From Chloroflexaceae bacterium (GTDB lineage Bacteria > Chloroflexota > Chloroflexia > Chloroflexales > Chloroflexaceae), in NCBI GenBank assembly GCA_028282325.1, contig JANQID010000109.1, positions 1 through 61,612 of the forward strand: a DNA stretch of 61,612 nt, given 5' to 3'. The translations under genes were made by a program, and so were the position numbers. The stretch's first letter is position 1. Each line of letters starts with the position of its first letter. This document shows positions 1 through 9,411 of this stretch, one piece after another. Under the pieces are notes generated by a model. That model saw only the letters and a program-made list of their open reading frames with translations. It did no database searches and was not told the origin of the DNA.

Positions 1-2
1 TG

Positions 3-99
3 CCGCATGTCACCCTGAACGGAGCCGCAGGCAGCGTGAAGGGTCTCGGCGTTGGGGGAATCGGAGATTCTTCGCTGCGCTCAGAATGACCCCATGCGG
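3..99. repeat. Inverted dispersed repeat
   Basis: A palindromic non-coding element. The outer arms CCGCATG (3-9) and CATGCGG (93-99) are inverted. Inside, GTCACCCTGAACGGAGC at 9-25 faces a diverged inverted copy at 74-90, which reads GTCATTCTGAGCGCAGC on the minus strand. A related element lies at 29998-30091. This looks like a small non-autonomous dispersed repeat of the kind common in large bacterial genomes. The only open frame over it (10-276, minus) is a shadow of the repeat. Confidence 0.6.
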
Positions 100-200
100 T
101 GTCTCCCATATTGTTTGGTAGCTTCCCCCTCTCCCGACGCAAACCAGCCCGAAATGTAATGCCTCACACGCATACCCGATCGACGATCGGCGCGCTGTGG

Positions 201-1697
201 TTATGACATAGCCGCCGGCACACCGACCTGGGACTCGCCGCCCTCGTCTTCGGTTGAAACATAGGGCGCGGGCCAACCCGGCAGCCAGAGCGCCATAATG
301 AGCGACGCGAATGACGCGTAGAAGGTCAGCATATAGGCATTCGACAACCCCGCCAGGTATTGGGTGCGGAAAAGCGCAATCTGATCGCCCGCTGCGGGCG
401 TTCCCACCGTGACCTCGCTGACAAGCACTGTCGCCAATAACGCCACGCCAATCGCCATAAACGTCTGGCGCGTCGCATTGATCAAAGAAGAACCGCGCGC
501 CAGCTTGGGCATCGGTACATCGCGCAACGCCGTCGCCTGCGTCGTCTGGATCAACATGCCCATCGCCACGCCCCGCATCGCCATCAGGCCGGCAATATAC
601 CAGAGCGACGCCGCGAAATCCAGGTGCGCCAATTGCCAGGTGTTGAGCATCAACAGCACGAATCCGGCCACAATGAGCGGACGCGGGCCGATACGGTCAA
701 ACGCGCGTCCGGCCAACGGCAAGACGACGCCCGACGCCACAGCCAGCGGCAACATCATCAAACCCGCCTCGAACGCCGGTCGTTCGCGCAGCACTTGCAG
801 ATAAAGCGGCAACAGGAACTCCGAGCCAAACATCGCCACCACGCCAACCCAACCGATCACATTCGCGATCAGAAACGTCGGAATGCGGAAGAGCCGCAAA
901 TCGAGCAGCGGATCATCCAAGCGCAATTCGACCACGGCGAAAACCGCCAGCGCGGCCAATCCTACCCCGATCGCGATCAGCACCTCGGGCGCGCCCCAGC
1001 CGACACCGGCCACGCCAGCGCGCGACGCCCCATACAGCACCGCGCCGAACCCGATCATCGACAGGACGATGCCGGGTAGATCCAGCTTGCTGTGCGCATC
1101 ACTCGTCTGCTCATTCAGGAACAGCCAGGAGATCGCCATGCCGAGCAGGCCGAAGGGAATGTTCATCGCAAAGATCCAGCGCCACAGCCCCAGGTCGATC
1201 AACCAGCCGCCGAACATCGGCCCGATCGCCGGCCCAAACACCACCGCAACGCCGAAGATGCCCAGCGCCATGCCGCGTTGTTCGGGCGGGAATGCCGCGA
1301 AGAGCAGCGCAGTGCCGAGCGGCATAGCGATGCCGCCGCCCAACGCCTGGATCATCCGTGCGACGATGAGCAATGGCAGATTGGGCGCAACGCTGCACAA
1401 CAACGAACCCAGGACGAACAGCGCCAATGCACCGGTGTACACCCGCTTGATGCCAAAACGATCCGCCAGAAATCCCGCCAACGGCGTCACAATTCCCAAG
1501 GACAAATTGTAGATGCTGATCGTCCACTGCACTTCGTTCGTCTGGGCTTGAAAGAAGTCCTGGAACGTATGCAGCGCAACATTCACCACCGTCGAGTTCA
1601 GCATGATCATAAACACGCCGAACACCGTGGCGATCAGGACCTTCCATTTGTACTCCAGGCCCCCGGTCGCGCCTGGCTCAGTCTGGGACGACGTCAT
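201..1697 (-). CDS. MFS multidrug exporter, DHA2 (EmrB/QacA-like) family
   Basis: Predicted inner-membrane proton-coupled exporter of 498 residues. I start at MTSSQTEPG because hydrophobic segment 1 (KVLIATVFGVFMIML) follows directly, and the 37 residues upstream in frame look untranslated. Visible motifs are the DHA2 segment-1 signature with NSTVVNVAL, the loop motif GFLADRFGIKRV (MFS motif A) near residue 70, and many hydrophobic helices consistent with a 14-helix DHA2 protein. The gene lies downstream of a TetR repressor gene on the same strand, which suggests a drug- or solvent-inducible pair. The substrate cannot be read from sequence. Length is normal for the family. Confidence 0.9.
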   Translation of the reverse strand: MTSSQTEPGATGGLEYKWKVLIATVFGVFMIMLNSTVVNVALHTFQDFFQAQTNEVQWTISIYNLSLGIVTPLAGFLADRFGIKRVYTGALALFVLGSLLCSVAPNLPLLIVARMIQALGGGIAMPLGTALLFAAFPPEQRGMALGIFGVAVVFGPAIGPMFGGWLIDLGLWRWIFAMNIPFGLLGMAISWLFLNEQTSDAHSKLDLPGIVLSMIGFGAVLYGASRAGVAGVGWGAPEVLIAIGVGLAALAVFAVVELRLDDPLLDLRLFRIPTFLIANVIGWVGVVAMFGSEFLLPLYLQVLRERPAFEAGLMMLPLAVASGVVLPLAGRAFDRIGPRPLIVAGFVLLMLNTWQLAHLDFAASLWYIAGLMAMRGVAMGMLIQTTQATALRDVPMPKLARGSSLINATRQTFMAIGVALLATVLVSEVTVGTPAAGDQIALFRTQYLAGLSNAYMLTFYASFASLIMALWLPGWPAPYVSTEDEGGESQVGVPAAMS

Positions 1698-1858
1698 AGC
1701 TAAACCCTTTCTATCCAAACAGCAAGCCTGCCAGATGGTTTCAGAGACGAACTGATTGCGGCGACATAGCCATCCGGAGCGCGGCAGTCTGGTTGCCGAA
1801 TTCCGCAATCAACCGCATGCACAACCTAAAAAACAGTAGGTTTGCATGTCAAAAAATT

Positions 1859-2446
1859 TTAGCGTTGATACATGCCTTTCAGCAGGATGTCGATCACATC
1901 ATCGGCCATTTCCTGCTTCGATACCGGAGCATGCGGAGCGCCTTGCTGCACGCCTTCGATCACCGACAAGAACATGCCCGCCATCAGGTGCGGATACACT
2001 GAACGTATCTCTCCGCGATCAATGGCCGCCTGGTAGATCGCTTCCAGCGGAGCCAGCAACGCCCGCGCCGCCGCCGCCTTTAGCCGTTGCGCATGACTAG
2101 GCGCAATCGCGGGCATATCGGAGAGATTCATGCGGGAAAGGTTGATCGGAGGTTGCGAGAGCAACCAGCGCGCCGCAGCGCGGAGTTGCTCCCGTAGATC
2201 ATCTGGTCGCGACTGGGAGATCGCCTGCTCCATACCCACGCGATGGCGTTCCATACTCCGCTCGGTGACATCGACGAAGAGCTGCTCTTTGCCGCCCGGT
2301 GCGTGATGGTACAACGAGGCCTGGCGTATTCCCAACGCATCGGCAATATCGCGCAGCTTGACCGCGGTGTAGCCGCGCTCGCTAAAAAGCCGTTCGGCGG
2401 CGTTGAGTACGCGCTCATGCGAGTCGCTCACTATCGATTGAACCAT
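1859..2446 (-). CDS. TetR/AcrR family transcriptional repressor
   Basis: A 195-residue regulator. The N-terminal helix-turn-helix is typical: RVLNAAERLFSERGYTAV, then LRDIADALGIRQASLYHH at about residues 20-50. The C-terminal ligand domain is divergent. The start chosen is the ATG of MVQSIVSD. A GTG two codons upstream is also possible, and neither has a strong ribosome site. It is followed by the DHA2 exporter on the same strand, so it probably controls the exporter and itself. A candidate operator lies 75-120 bases upstream of the start (inverted GACACGTG motifs). Confidence 0.9.
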   Translation of the reverse strand: MVQSIVSDSHERVLNAAERLFSERGYTAVKLRDIADALGIRQASLYHHAPGGKEQLFVDVTERSMERHRVGMEQAISQSRPDDLREQLRAAARWLLSQPPINLSRMNLSDMPAIAPSHAQRLKAAAARALLAPLEAIYQAAIDRGEIRSVYPHLMAGMFLSVIEGVQQGAPHAPVSKQEMADDVIDILLKGMYQR

Positions 2447-2520
2447 ATGCACGTTTGCTCGTGTTGTGTGCGAAGCGATACCGGCGAACGATCACCTCAC
2501 ACTGACTGGTTATCATATCC

Positions 2521-2565
2521 GACACGTGTATCGACAGCATTCTAGATCTGAACGATCCACGTGTC
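2521..2565. promoter_or_regulatory. Candidate TetR operator region
   Basis: Upstream of the tetR start, GACACGTG (2521-2528) and CACGTGTC (2558-2565) form inverted arms, and ACACGTGT at 2522-2529 is a perfect 8-base palindrome. The position between the end of metG and tetR fits autoregulation. This is inference only; the wide spacing could instead mean two separate half-sites or chance. Confidence 0.3.
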
Positions 2566-2620
2566 AACGCGCCGTCTCAAGCGCCCGGCGCAGGACGCGG
2601 CGCACTGCACGCCGTCAGCA

Positions 2621-4417
2621 TCAATGCGCCGACGAATTGGATTCCATGCGCGCCAATTCTTCCGCCACAACGCGCTCGTCGAGCTTCTTGAACAGCGGTT
2701 GCGGCTCGTGCAACTGTTGACCGACGGGCAGCGGTGTCGGCTGCCAGCGCCCGATCCAACTCGCGTAATCGCCGGTCAGTCCGCGATGCGCGACGCCGTC
2801 TTCTTCGACATACTCGCGAAACTCCAGCGGCCCTGCTATATATCCATCATACCCCAGATAGGAGTGAAGCCTCTGGCAGGTGAACGGCAGAAACGGCGTG
2901 AGCATAGTTTTGAGGTTATCCACGCAACGCAGCGCCACATACCAGATCGTCGCAGCACGTTCGCGGTCGTTCTTGATCACCTTCCACGGCTCCTGCTCGC
3001 TCAAATAGGCGTTGACCTGCGCCGCAAGCCGCATCGTCTCGGTTAGCGCAGCCTTGAAGCGCACTACGTCGAGCAACTCGCCAACCGTGGCGAAACCGTG
3101 CTCGACATCTTCAATTAGTAACAGGTCGCCTTGATGGAGGTCGCCCGGCTGGGGAACGCCGCCGAAGTTGCGATAAACGTTCGTCAGCGTTCGATTCACC
3201 AGATTGCCCCAGGTCGCCACTAACTCATCGTTGTTGCGCCGTACAAATTCGGCCCAGGTGAAGTCGGTGTCCTGGTTCTCCGGCCCAGCGATCATCAAGA
3301 AATAGCGCAACGGATCGGGATCATAGCGGCTCAGGAAGTCGTTGACGTAGATCACCACGCCCCGGCTGCTGCTGAACTTCCGACCTTCCATCGTCAAAAA
3401 CTCGCTGCTGACCACGTTGTAGGGCAGTTGCAGGGCCTCACTCGCGCCGCCGCCGCCGATCACGCCGCCGTTGCCATAGCCTAGCAGCATTGAAGGCCAG
3501 ATCACCGAGTGAAAGACGATGTTATCCTTGCCCATAAAGTAGTAGTGGCGAGCGTCAGGATTCTGCCACCACTCGCGCCAGGCATCGGGCGTGCCGTTGT
3601 TGTGCGCCCACTCGACGCTTGCCGACAAATAGCCGATCACGGCGTCGAACCAGACATAGATCTTCTTATCATCGCGATCGGCATATTCCGGCAACGGGAT
3701 CGGCACACCCCAGTCGAGATCGCGGGTGATTGCGCGCGGCTTGAGATCGGCCAGCAGATTGAGCGAGAATGTTCGCACATTCTGCCGCCAATGCTCTTGT
3801 TGCGAGATCCAACTATGAAGTTGCTCGGCGAAGGCCGGCAGATCCAGAAAGAAGTGCTCGGTCTCCTTAAAAACCGGCTCGCTTCCATCGATCTTGGAAC
3901 GCGGGTTGATCAGATCAATCGGATCAAGCTGATTGCCGCAGTTATCGCACTGATCGCCGCGCGCCTCGTGATAGCCGCAGATCGGGCACGTCCCCTCGAT
4001 ATAGCGATCGGGCAACGTGCGCCCGGTCGCAGCGGAAAACGCGCCGAGCATTTCTTTGCGAGTCACATACCCCTTGTCATAGAGTGTCTTGAACAGATCC
4101 TGGGTCACCCGATAGTGATTGCGCGTCGTCGTCCGGGTGAAAAGATCATAGCTCAGGCCCAGATTATACAAATCATCGCCGATGATCGTATTGTAACGAT
4201 CCGTCAATTCTTTTGGCGTCAGCCCTTCCTTATCGGCGGCGATGGTAATCGGCGTCCCGTGTTCATCAGTGCCGCTCACCATCAACACATAATTGCCCTT
4301 GAGACGCTGGTAGCGTGCGAAAACATCCGACGGCACGCCAAAGCCAGCGACATGACCCAGGTGGCGTGGGCCGCTCGCATAGGGCCAGGCGACCGCGACA
4401 AGTATCCGCTCCGGCAT
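2621..4417 (-). CDS. metG: Methionyl-tRNA synthetase
   Basis: Class I aminoacyl-tRNA synthetase of 598 residues that charges initiator and elongator tRNA with methionine. It begins [19 protein letters not shown], with the HIGH-type motif HLGH. A single zinc knuckle CPICG...CDNCG lies at about residues 144-160. The second catalytic loop reads KFSSSRG in place of KMSKS, the form I recall from actinobacterial MetRS, so it is not evidence of inactivity. [15 protein letters not shown] and the anticodon-binding helical domain follow. No C-terminal tRNA-binding (Trbp111-like) domain is present. The start has a strong AAGGAG seven bases upstream. It stands alone, transcribed toward tetR. Confidence 0.96.
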   Translation of the reverse strand: MPERILVAVAWPYASGPRHLGHVAGFGVPSDVFARYQRLKGNYVLMVSGTDEHGTPITIAADKEGLTPKELTDRYNTIIGDDLYNLGLSYDLFTRTTTRNHYRVTQDLFKTLYDKGYVTRKEMLGAFSAATGRTLPDRYIEGTCPICGYHEARGDQCDNCGNQLDPIDLINPRSKIDGSEPVFKETEHFFLDLPAFAEQLHSWISQQEHWRQNVRTFSLNLLADLKPRAITRDLDWGVPIPLPEYADRDDKKIYVWFDAVIGYLSASVEWAHNNGTPDAWREWWQNPDARHYYFMGKDNIVFHSVIWPSMLLGYGNGGVIGGGGASEALQLPYNVVSSEFLTMEGRKFSSSRGVVIYVNDFLSRYDPDPLRYFLMIAGPENQDTDFTWAEFVRRNNDELVATWGNLVNRTLTNVYRNFGGVPQPGDLHQGDLLLIEDVEHGFATVGELLDVVRFKAALTETMRLAAQVNAYLSEQEPWKVIKNDRERAATIWYVALRCVDNLKTMLTPFLPFTCQRLHSYLGYDGYIAGPLEFREYVEEDGVAHRGLTGDYASWIGRWQPTPLPVGQQLHEPQPLFKKLDERVVAEELARMESNSSAH

Positions 4418-4935
4418 ATATTACTCCTTAAAACTGTCAGGAAACATTCTCAATCACGACTCAACGCTACGATACTACGACGCCACGGTAAAAAATCAGA
4501 ACTTGAACAGGTATGCTATCGTCCCGTTCAACTGGGGTGATATAGATGAATTGGGCTGATAGATGAGGATTCGGCGGCTAGGCCGCCATAGAACCGCGGG
4601 TGGCAAGCAGCAATCCAACCCCATGCCACGGGCAACCATTCTCGGCCTGCGTGCGGAGAAACGCTTGTAGAATCCACCGAAATATGCTGTATCGGATCGT
4701 CATAGCACGTATTGCTCCTGGGCAAAGGATCTGCTCTGTATATGATTATACCATAAGCCATATGCATTTCCCGCTCTTTTGCATAGCCGGAAACCAGAAT
4801 GCTTATGAAACAAGTTACACCTTATAGAAGACTTTCGCTTTCCTTCCGCTTGCAAAGCGAGGCTCGTTGTAATATGATATGCATATTATCATAATAGACA
4901 TCGATCTGTGAGGTTCGAAAGGATTCATATATACA
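4418..4935. promoter_or_regulatory. Divergent intergenic region metG / SH3 protein
   Basis: About 520 bases without a credible gene, AT-rich in the right half. It must hold the promoters of metG (leftward) and of the SH3 protein (rightward). An inverted repeat TATGATA (4873-4879) / TATCATA (4887-4893) encloses the palindrome ATATGCATAT just upstream of the SH3 gene, either an operator or simply AT-rich promoter DNA. I see no T-box leader for metG. Confidence 0.5.
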
Positions 4936-6582
4936 ATGCAAGATGTGCTTAACCAGCTTTCGACACCCGCTGCCATTATTCTCATTGCCGTAGGCGTAGT
5001 CATTCTGGTCATCATCGTGATTCTGGCGCGACGCATATTTCGTAACCAGTCTCCGCGTGAAGGCGCAGCGGGACTGCCTGACCTAGACGACAGCGGCAGC
5101 AGCATCGATTACACGTCAATCCCAATCGACGAAGAACCAAAAAGTTGGCGTGAGCGCTTCACGAACCTCTCACTCGCCGGCAAAATTTTGTTGGCAGTCA
5201 TCCCGTTACTCATTATTGCCGCCGTAGTCGTGATGGCGCTGGCATTGTCGCCGGACGATCCGCCGCCGCCGCCGCCAGCGACGCCCATTCCCGTGGCGAT
5301 GACGATCACAAAAGCCGATCTCATTCGGATCGATCCTCAACAGACCATTGCAATCGAAGTTGAGATCAGCGGTATAGCGGATGGCACAGAAGCGCGCGTT
5401 GAATTGATTGAAGCCGATCAGCCGCTGGCCTGGTTTGAACTCGAAAGCGCGGTCGCCACCGTTCGTCAGAACAGCGTTGAGTTTTCTTTGCAGCGTTCGA
5501 ATGATGCGCCGACGCCAAACTGCGATGAAACGCAGACCGCTGTCGTCACCATCACGGCTAATGGCGAAGATTTGGTTGATGAGCTTGCCGTCACCATTCC
5601 GAGCATTTATAAGAGCGCGTACTGCGGCTCAACCACAGCCCAGGCCGACACGCCTGTACCCGATGAGCCAAAGCCAACTCCGACAGCAGAGGCGCCAACT
5701 CCGGAGCCGACTGCCTCGGCGACGCCAGAGTCCGCACCGGGCATTCCGGTCACCGTCGGCAATGGCGGCCGCGTTCGTCGCCTCCCAATTGTCGTCAGCG
5801 GCAATGAGGTAACGCTTATTGATCCGGGCGACACAGTCGAAGTGCTGGAGAAAACGCCAAACGAGGAGTGGTTCCGCATCCGCACGCCGGATGGCCAGGA
5901 GGGCTGGTCCAGCGGGTCGTTGCTGAATCTCGACCCGGAGACTATCGCCCAGACGCCTGTGGCAACTATTGTCACCGTATTCGTCGCCGGTTCGATCCAC
6001 GAGCTGCCGAACGAGGAAAGCCCTGTGTTGGGGCCGGTAAATGTTAACGAGATTGTGGTCTTGCTGGAGAAGACCGCCGACAGCACGTGGTATAAGATTA
6101 CCGACATCCGCGACGTAACCGGATGGGTGCGCGCCGACTTGTTGGGCATACCGGACAACGTCGATACGCAGGTTCCGTTGCAAGGCCAAGAAGCAGCCAC
6201 AGGAACCGGCCTTCCCCCGCTCACCAGCGGAGTGACGCCGACGCCGGAGATAACAACGCCCGCCGGTCTGACTGCGCCGGTTGTGAATGGGGGCCGGGTG
6301 CGAGCCGAACCGATCATTGAAGAAGGCAACGAACTCGATACCATTAACGCCGGCGAAAATGTTGAACTGTTCGCCAAAACCGACGATGGTACCTGGTATC
6401 GCGTCCGAACCGAGCGCAACATCGTGGGATGGGTGAATTTCACCCTGCTGCGCGTTGCACCCGAGGTTGCTGCAAAAGTTCCGGTTTACACGGAAGCGTC
6501 GGAGGAAACGCCAACACCGGAAGAAACTGTAGAACCCGAAGAAGAAGGCGATGAACCACTTCCCCCGGAAGCAACCGGGTAA
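4936..6582 (+). CDS. Membrane-anchored protein with three bacterial SH3 domains
   Basis: 548 residues. Two hydrophobic helices (about 13-33 and 80-102) flank a short acidic cytoplasmic loop, so most of the protein should lie outside the membrane. A beta-rich domain (about 110-225) and a Pro/Thr-rich linker (TPTAEAPTPEPT) follow. Three bacterial SH3 repeats come next, each with the pattern GGRVRR(L/A)P ... WYR(I/V)R(T) ... GW(V/S): about 268-330, 345-408 and 450-510. The tail is acidic (TPTPEETVEPEEEGDEP). Such SH3 repeats usually bind cell-wall or surface ligands. No enzyme domain is seen, so it may be a scaffold or sensor. A weak hairpin at 6638-6662 follows. Confidence 0.75.
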   Translation: MQDVLNQLSTPAAIILIAVGVVILVIIVILARRIFRNQSPREGAAGLPDLDDSGSSIDYTSIPIDEEPKSWRERFTNLSLAGKILLAVIPLLIIAAVVVMALALSPDDPPPPPPATPIPVAMTITKADLIRIDPQQTIAIEVEISGIADGTEARVELIEADQPLAWFELESAVATVRQNSVEFSLQRSNDAPTPNCDETQTAVVTITANGEDLVDELAVTIPSIYKSAYCGSTTAQADTPVPDEPKPTPTAEAPTPEPTASATPESAPGIPVTVGNGGRVRRLPIVVSGNEVTLIDPGDTVEVLEKTPNEEWFRIRTPDGQEGWSSGSLLNLDPETIAQTPVATIVTVFVAGSIHELPNEESPVLGPVNVNEIVVLLEKTADSTWYKITDIRDVTGWVRADLLGIPDNVDTQVPLQGQEAATGTGLPPLTSGVTPTPEITTPAGLTAPVVNGGRVRAEPIIEEGNELDTINAGENVELFAKTDDGTWYRVRTERNIVGWVNFTLLRVAPEVAAKVPVYTEASEETPTPEETVEPEEEGDEPLPPEATG

Positions 6583-6730
6583 CGCCGAAACGTAGCGCTT
6601 CAACATCCATATCGATCAAACAACCAAGCAATAGTATGGGGCAGCCTGCTCAAGGCCGCCCCTCGCATTTGCCAACTTTTCTCATCTGGAGCCAGATGGC
6701 CACACGCTGACTCAGACGCGCCGCGCGGCA

Positions 6731-8029
6731 TCACCGTTGCAAAGCCGCCTCCAATACCTGTCGCATACGATCCATCCGAACAATCTGCATTCCGTCGAGC
6801 GCCGCATCGGAAACAGGCGCTAGATCACCGCCATTGGCCTGCGGCAAGATCAGCGTTGTACAACCCATCCGCAACGCCGTCAGCGCCTGTTCGCGCACCT
6901 GTCCAATCGGCGGGATGCGACCATGCAAGGTCAACTCGCCAGCCAGCGCAGTCCCGGCTTGCACCGATCGACCCGTAATCAACGAAACCAGCGCCGTTGC
7001 GATGGCAATGCCTGCGGATGGAATAGACTCCGGCAGCGCACCTGACGGAATGTGCAGATGCAAGTCGTGCTGCATAAAGAAATCCGGTCGTATTCCCAGA
7101 CTGACCGCCTCGGCGCGCACCCACGATAGCGCAATCCGCACGGTGTCTTCCATCACATCGCCCCGCTGACCGGTGAGCAGTAACGCTCCGTCGCCGGGCA
7201 TCTGCACAGCCTCGATGCTCACACACTCGGCGCCAGCCCGCCCCCGGCGCAGCCACACGGCGCTGCCGGGAGAATCCGCATCGGACACAAGCAAACCGAC
7301 GTTGTCAGGCGCAGGAGCGACAGCATCAATCGTCGGCGCTTGCTCTGTCGGCTGCAACATAGCCATCTCGTTTTCGAGAAGCGTCTGTACATACTCCAAT
7401 CGTTGGCGTGTGTTGGGCAAGACCAATATCTGCTGTCGCTCAGCCACACTACGTCGCGCTAACATTGCGCCGGCAATCAGATACGCCAACCGCGCCGGAT
7501 CGGCCTCGCTCCCGATCTGAGCCAGCGCTTCGGGGTTGGAGTAAGCTGTCACCCGCGCGATCCGCATCGTCACGTCACGCACGGCTGCTGTTAACGTCGC
7601 CAGATCGGCGTCCAGCAACGTCTCATCATCAGGCAAGAGGCGCACTCGGACTCGCAAATGCGGCTGGTTTGCCAGAAATTCGACAACCTCAAAACGCGCC
7701 AGGCCTTGCACCGCAACGCGCAGCGTGCCATCGGGCAAACGCAGGAGGCGATGAACCAACACTGCCGTGCCGATGGTATAACAATCCTCCGGACGAGGCG
7801 GATCGGGGCGTTGATCCTCGGCTCGTAATGTCACCGCGCCGAGCAGACACGGCGCACTTGCCGACACATCGAGCAAGCGCAACGTTGCCGGCTGACTGAC
7901 CGCCAGCGGCGCGACAATCAGGGGATATGCCACCGTACCAAACAACGGCATAAGATCAAGCTCGTCGGGTACTAACACATTGGATTCACGCGCGGTCTTG
8001 TCGTCCACAGATGTCTCACATCGTTTCAT
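6731..8029 (-). CDS. Lon-like protein: Lon N-domain fused directly to a degenerate Lon protease domain, no AAA+ module
   Basis: 432 residues. Residues about 20-220 match the Lon substrate-binding N-domain (LVPDELDLMPLFG ... GTAVLVHRLLRLPDGTLRV). After a short linker, residues about 240-432 match the Lon proteolytic domain (MPGDGALLLTGQRGDVMEDT, HLHIPSGALPESIPSAG, GELTLHGRIPPIG). The whole ATPase domain is absent. The catalytic serine of PSAG is present (Ser338), but the KEK segment carrying the catalytic lysine reads REQ (379-381), so proteolysis is doubtful. ATG at 8029 overlaps the end of the upstream purD-like gene, indicating translational coupling; a TTG at 8038 is the alternative start. 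It may act as a peptide-binding pseudoprotease. Confidence 0.8.
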   Translation of the reverse strand: MKRCETSVDDKTARESNVLVPDELDLMPLFGTVAYPLIVAPLAVSQPATLRLLDVSASAPCLLGAVTLRAEDQRPDPPRPEDCYTIGTAVLVHRLLRLPDGTLRVAVQGLARFEVVEFLANQPHLRVRVRLLPDDETLLDADLATLTAAVRDVTMRIARVTAYSNPEALAQIGSEADPARLAYLIAGAMLARRSVAERQQILVLPNTRQRLEYVQTLLENEMAMLQPTEQAPTIDAVAPAPDNVGLLVSDADSPGSAVWLRRGRAGAECVSIEAVQMPGDGALLLTGQRGDVMEDTVRIALSWVRAEAVSLGIRPDFFMQHDLHLHIPSGALPESIPSAGIAIATALVSLITGRSVQAGTALAGELTLHGRIPPIGQVREQALTALRMGCTTLILPQANGGDLAPVSDAALDGMQIVRMDRMRQVLEAALQR

Positions 8030-9353
8030 GCTGGCCAATATCGCCGCGAAAATAGCGGCCAGGGAATGTCACACGTTCGGCGTTGAGCAATGCGCGTCCG
8101 CGCGCGCCGTTCAGCGTCGCCGCCAGCGCTGCAACCGTCAGCACATGGCCGCCGGTTGTCGTAATTGTAGACCTGTCACGCTCTCCCGCGCCCATCAAGA
8201 GGGCGGCAAGCGGATTGGAGCTATGGCGATGATCGATGGAGTAACGCATTCCCGCCGAGTTATGCGTCTGGCTATGGAATACCAGCACCCCTTCATCCAA
8301 CTCGGTTAGACCCTCTACTGGGCCGCCGACGGCAAAATGGTGCGGATAGCCCTGGGCGACCAGTCCGATGCCGACGCTGGCTTCATCACGCCAACGCAGC
8401 GGGGGCAGCTTGTCGAGACGACGGGTTATCGCCGCTTCCAGCAGCGGCAAGACGTCATCTTCCAGACGCGGCAACACAACTTGCGCCTCTAGATCGCGCA
8501 AGCTGCAACGCAACGCGGTAATGCGCGGCCCTTTATCAGTAATGACGCAGTCAATGCCGAGAACGCCCCAGTAGGGCAATTGCTCATGTTGCAGCGCTTT
8601 AACAAGCGGTTGCATCACCTGATGGCACAAATACTCCGCCAACTTGCGCGCGTAGGCGGATGCCGTCGTATAAGCGCCCATACCCGACACAAGAGGACCC
8701 TGATCACCTTCATCGAGGCGATCATAGATTCGTGTGGGCAACAAAGGAATCACCGCGCTGCCATCGGTTATCACCGAGAAACTTATTTGCACGCCGGGCA
8801 GAAATTCTTCAATGACAACACCCGCACCGTCGCCTTCCAGCGGGTGAGCGGCGAATATTCGTTGCAGCGCTTCGAGAGCCGCATAGCGATCGTGGTAAAT
8901 CCCATCGTCCGCTGCTGCCCGATCGGCTTTGATCACCATCGGCAATTGCTGAGACGCCAGGTATTTCTCCGCCGTAGCCAGATCGGCGCAGCATCGCCCA
9001 TGCGTCGTCGGCAGCTTATAGCGTAGCAGCAGGTCTTTGGCATAACACCGGCTTTGCTCAATGCGAGTCGAGCGCTGCGGCGGACCGCACACGCCGATAT
9101 GCATCGACACGACTTCATCAACCAATCCTGCGTACAGCGGCGCACTACTCGCCGGAATAATCAGATCAACTTGCTCGCTGAAGGCCCAACGCGCTATCTC
9201 AACAGCATTTTCAGCGTCAATATCCACCTGAGGCGCGAGTTGAGACGTCCCGCCGTTGCCCGGCCCACAGAGCGCATCGGCCTGCGAGTCGGCAAACAAC
9301 TTCCAGACGAGCGCGTGAGCGCGACCATCATTGCCAAGAACCAGCACCTTCAT
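8016..9353 (-). CDS. PurD-like ATP-grasp protein, probably lacking GAR synthetase activity
   Basis: 445 residues along the full length of phosphoribosylamine-glycine ligase. It starts MKVLVLGNDGRAHALVWKL (usual GSGGREHAL) and keeps VIEEFLPGVQISF, SGMGAY and the C-terminal GGHVLTVAALA ... GRYFRGDIG. Key ATP-grasp positions are altered. KADGLAAGKGV reads KADRAAADDGI (142-152), and the metal-binding EFNxRFGDPE reads ALRCSLRDLE (280-289), losing both Glu and Asn ligands. The family identity is secure but enzyme activity is unlikely. A functional purD would be expected elsewhere, since purH in this window looks intact. It lies in an operon after folD and overlaps the lon-like gene. Confidence 0.8.
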   Translation of the reverse strand: MKVLVLGNDGRAHALVWKLFADSQADALCGPGNGGTSQLAPQVDIDAENAVEIARWAFSEQVDLIIPASSAPLYAGLVDEVVSMHIGVCGPPQRSTRIEQSRCYAKDLLLRYKLPTTHGRCCADLATAEKYLASQQLPMVIKADRAAADDGIYHDRYAALEALQRIFAAHPLEGDGAGVVIEEFLPGVQISFSVITDGSAVIPLLPTRIYDRLDEGDQGPLVSGMGAYTTASAYARKLAEYLCHQVMQPLVKALQHEQLPYWGVLGIDCVITDKGPRITALRCSLRDLEAQVVLPRLEDDVLPLLEAAITRRLDKLPPLRWRDEASVGIGLVAQGYPHHFAVGGPVEGLTELDEGVLVFHSQTHNSAGMRYSIDHRHSSNPLAALLMGAGERDRSTITTTGGHVLTVAALAATLNGARGRALLNAERVTFPGRYFRGDIGQHETM

Positions 9354-9411
9354 ACGACACCTGCCAGGACTTGCCGCAGTCACCCTGCCTGCGTATTTTG
9401 CTTGGCACGGG

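Noticed and set aside
10-276. 88-codon frame at the left end
   Set aside because: It is the translation of the dispersed repeat and the end of the exporter gene; such peptides arise wherever this repeat occurs.
3340-3400. MetRS second lysine of KMSKS replaced by Ser (KFSSS), first listed with the degenerate enzymes
   Set aside because: KFSSS is the form I recall in actinobacterial-type MetRS, and all other parts are intact. It is normal for the subfamily.
4570-4620. Possible T-box element before metG (GAACCGCGGGTGGCA)
   Set aside because: The word order is not that of the T-box antiterminator, it is on the wrong strand for metG, and no specifier stem or terminator is seen.
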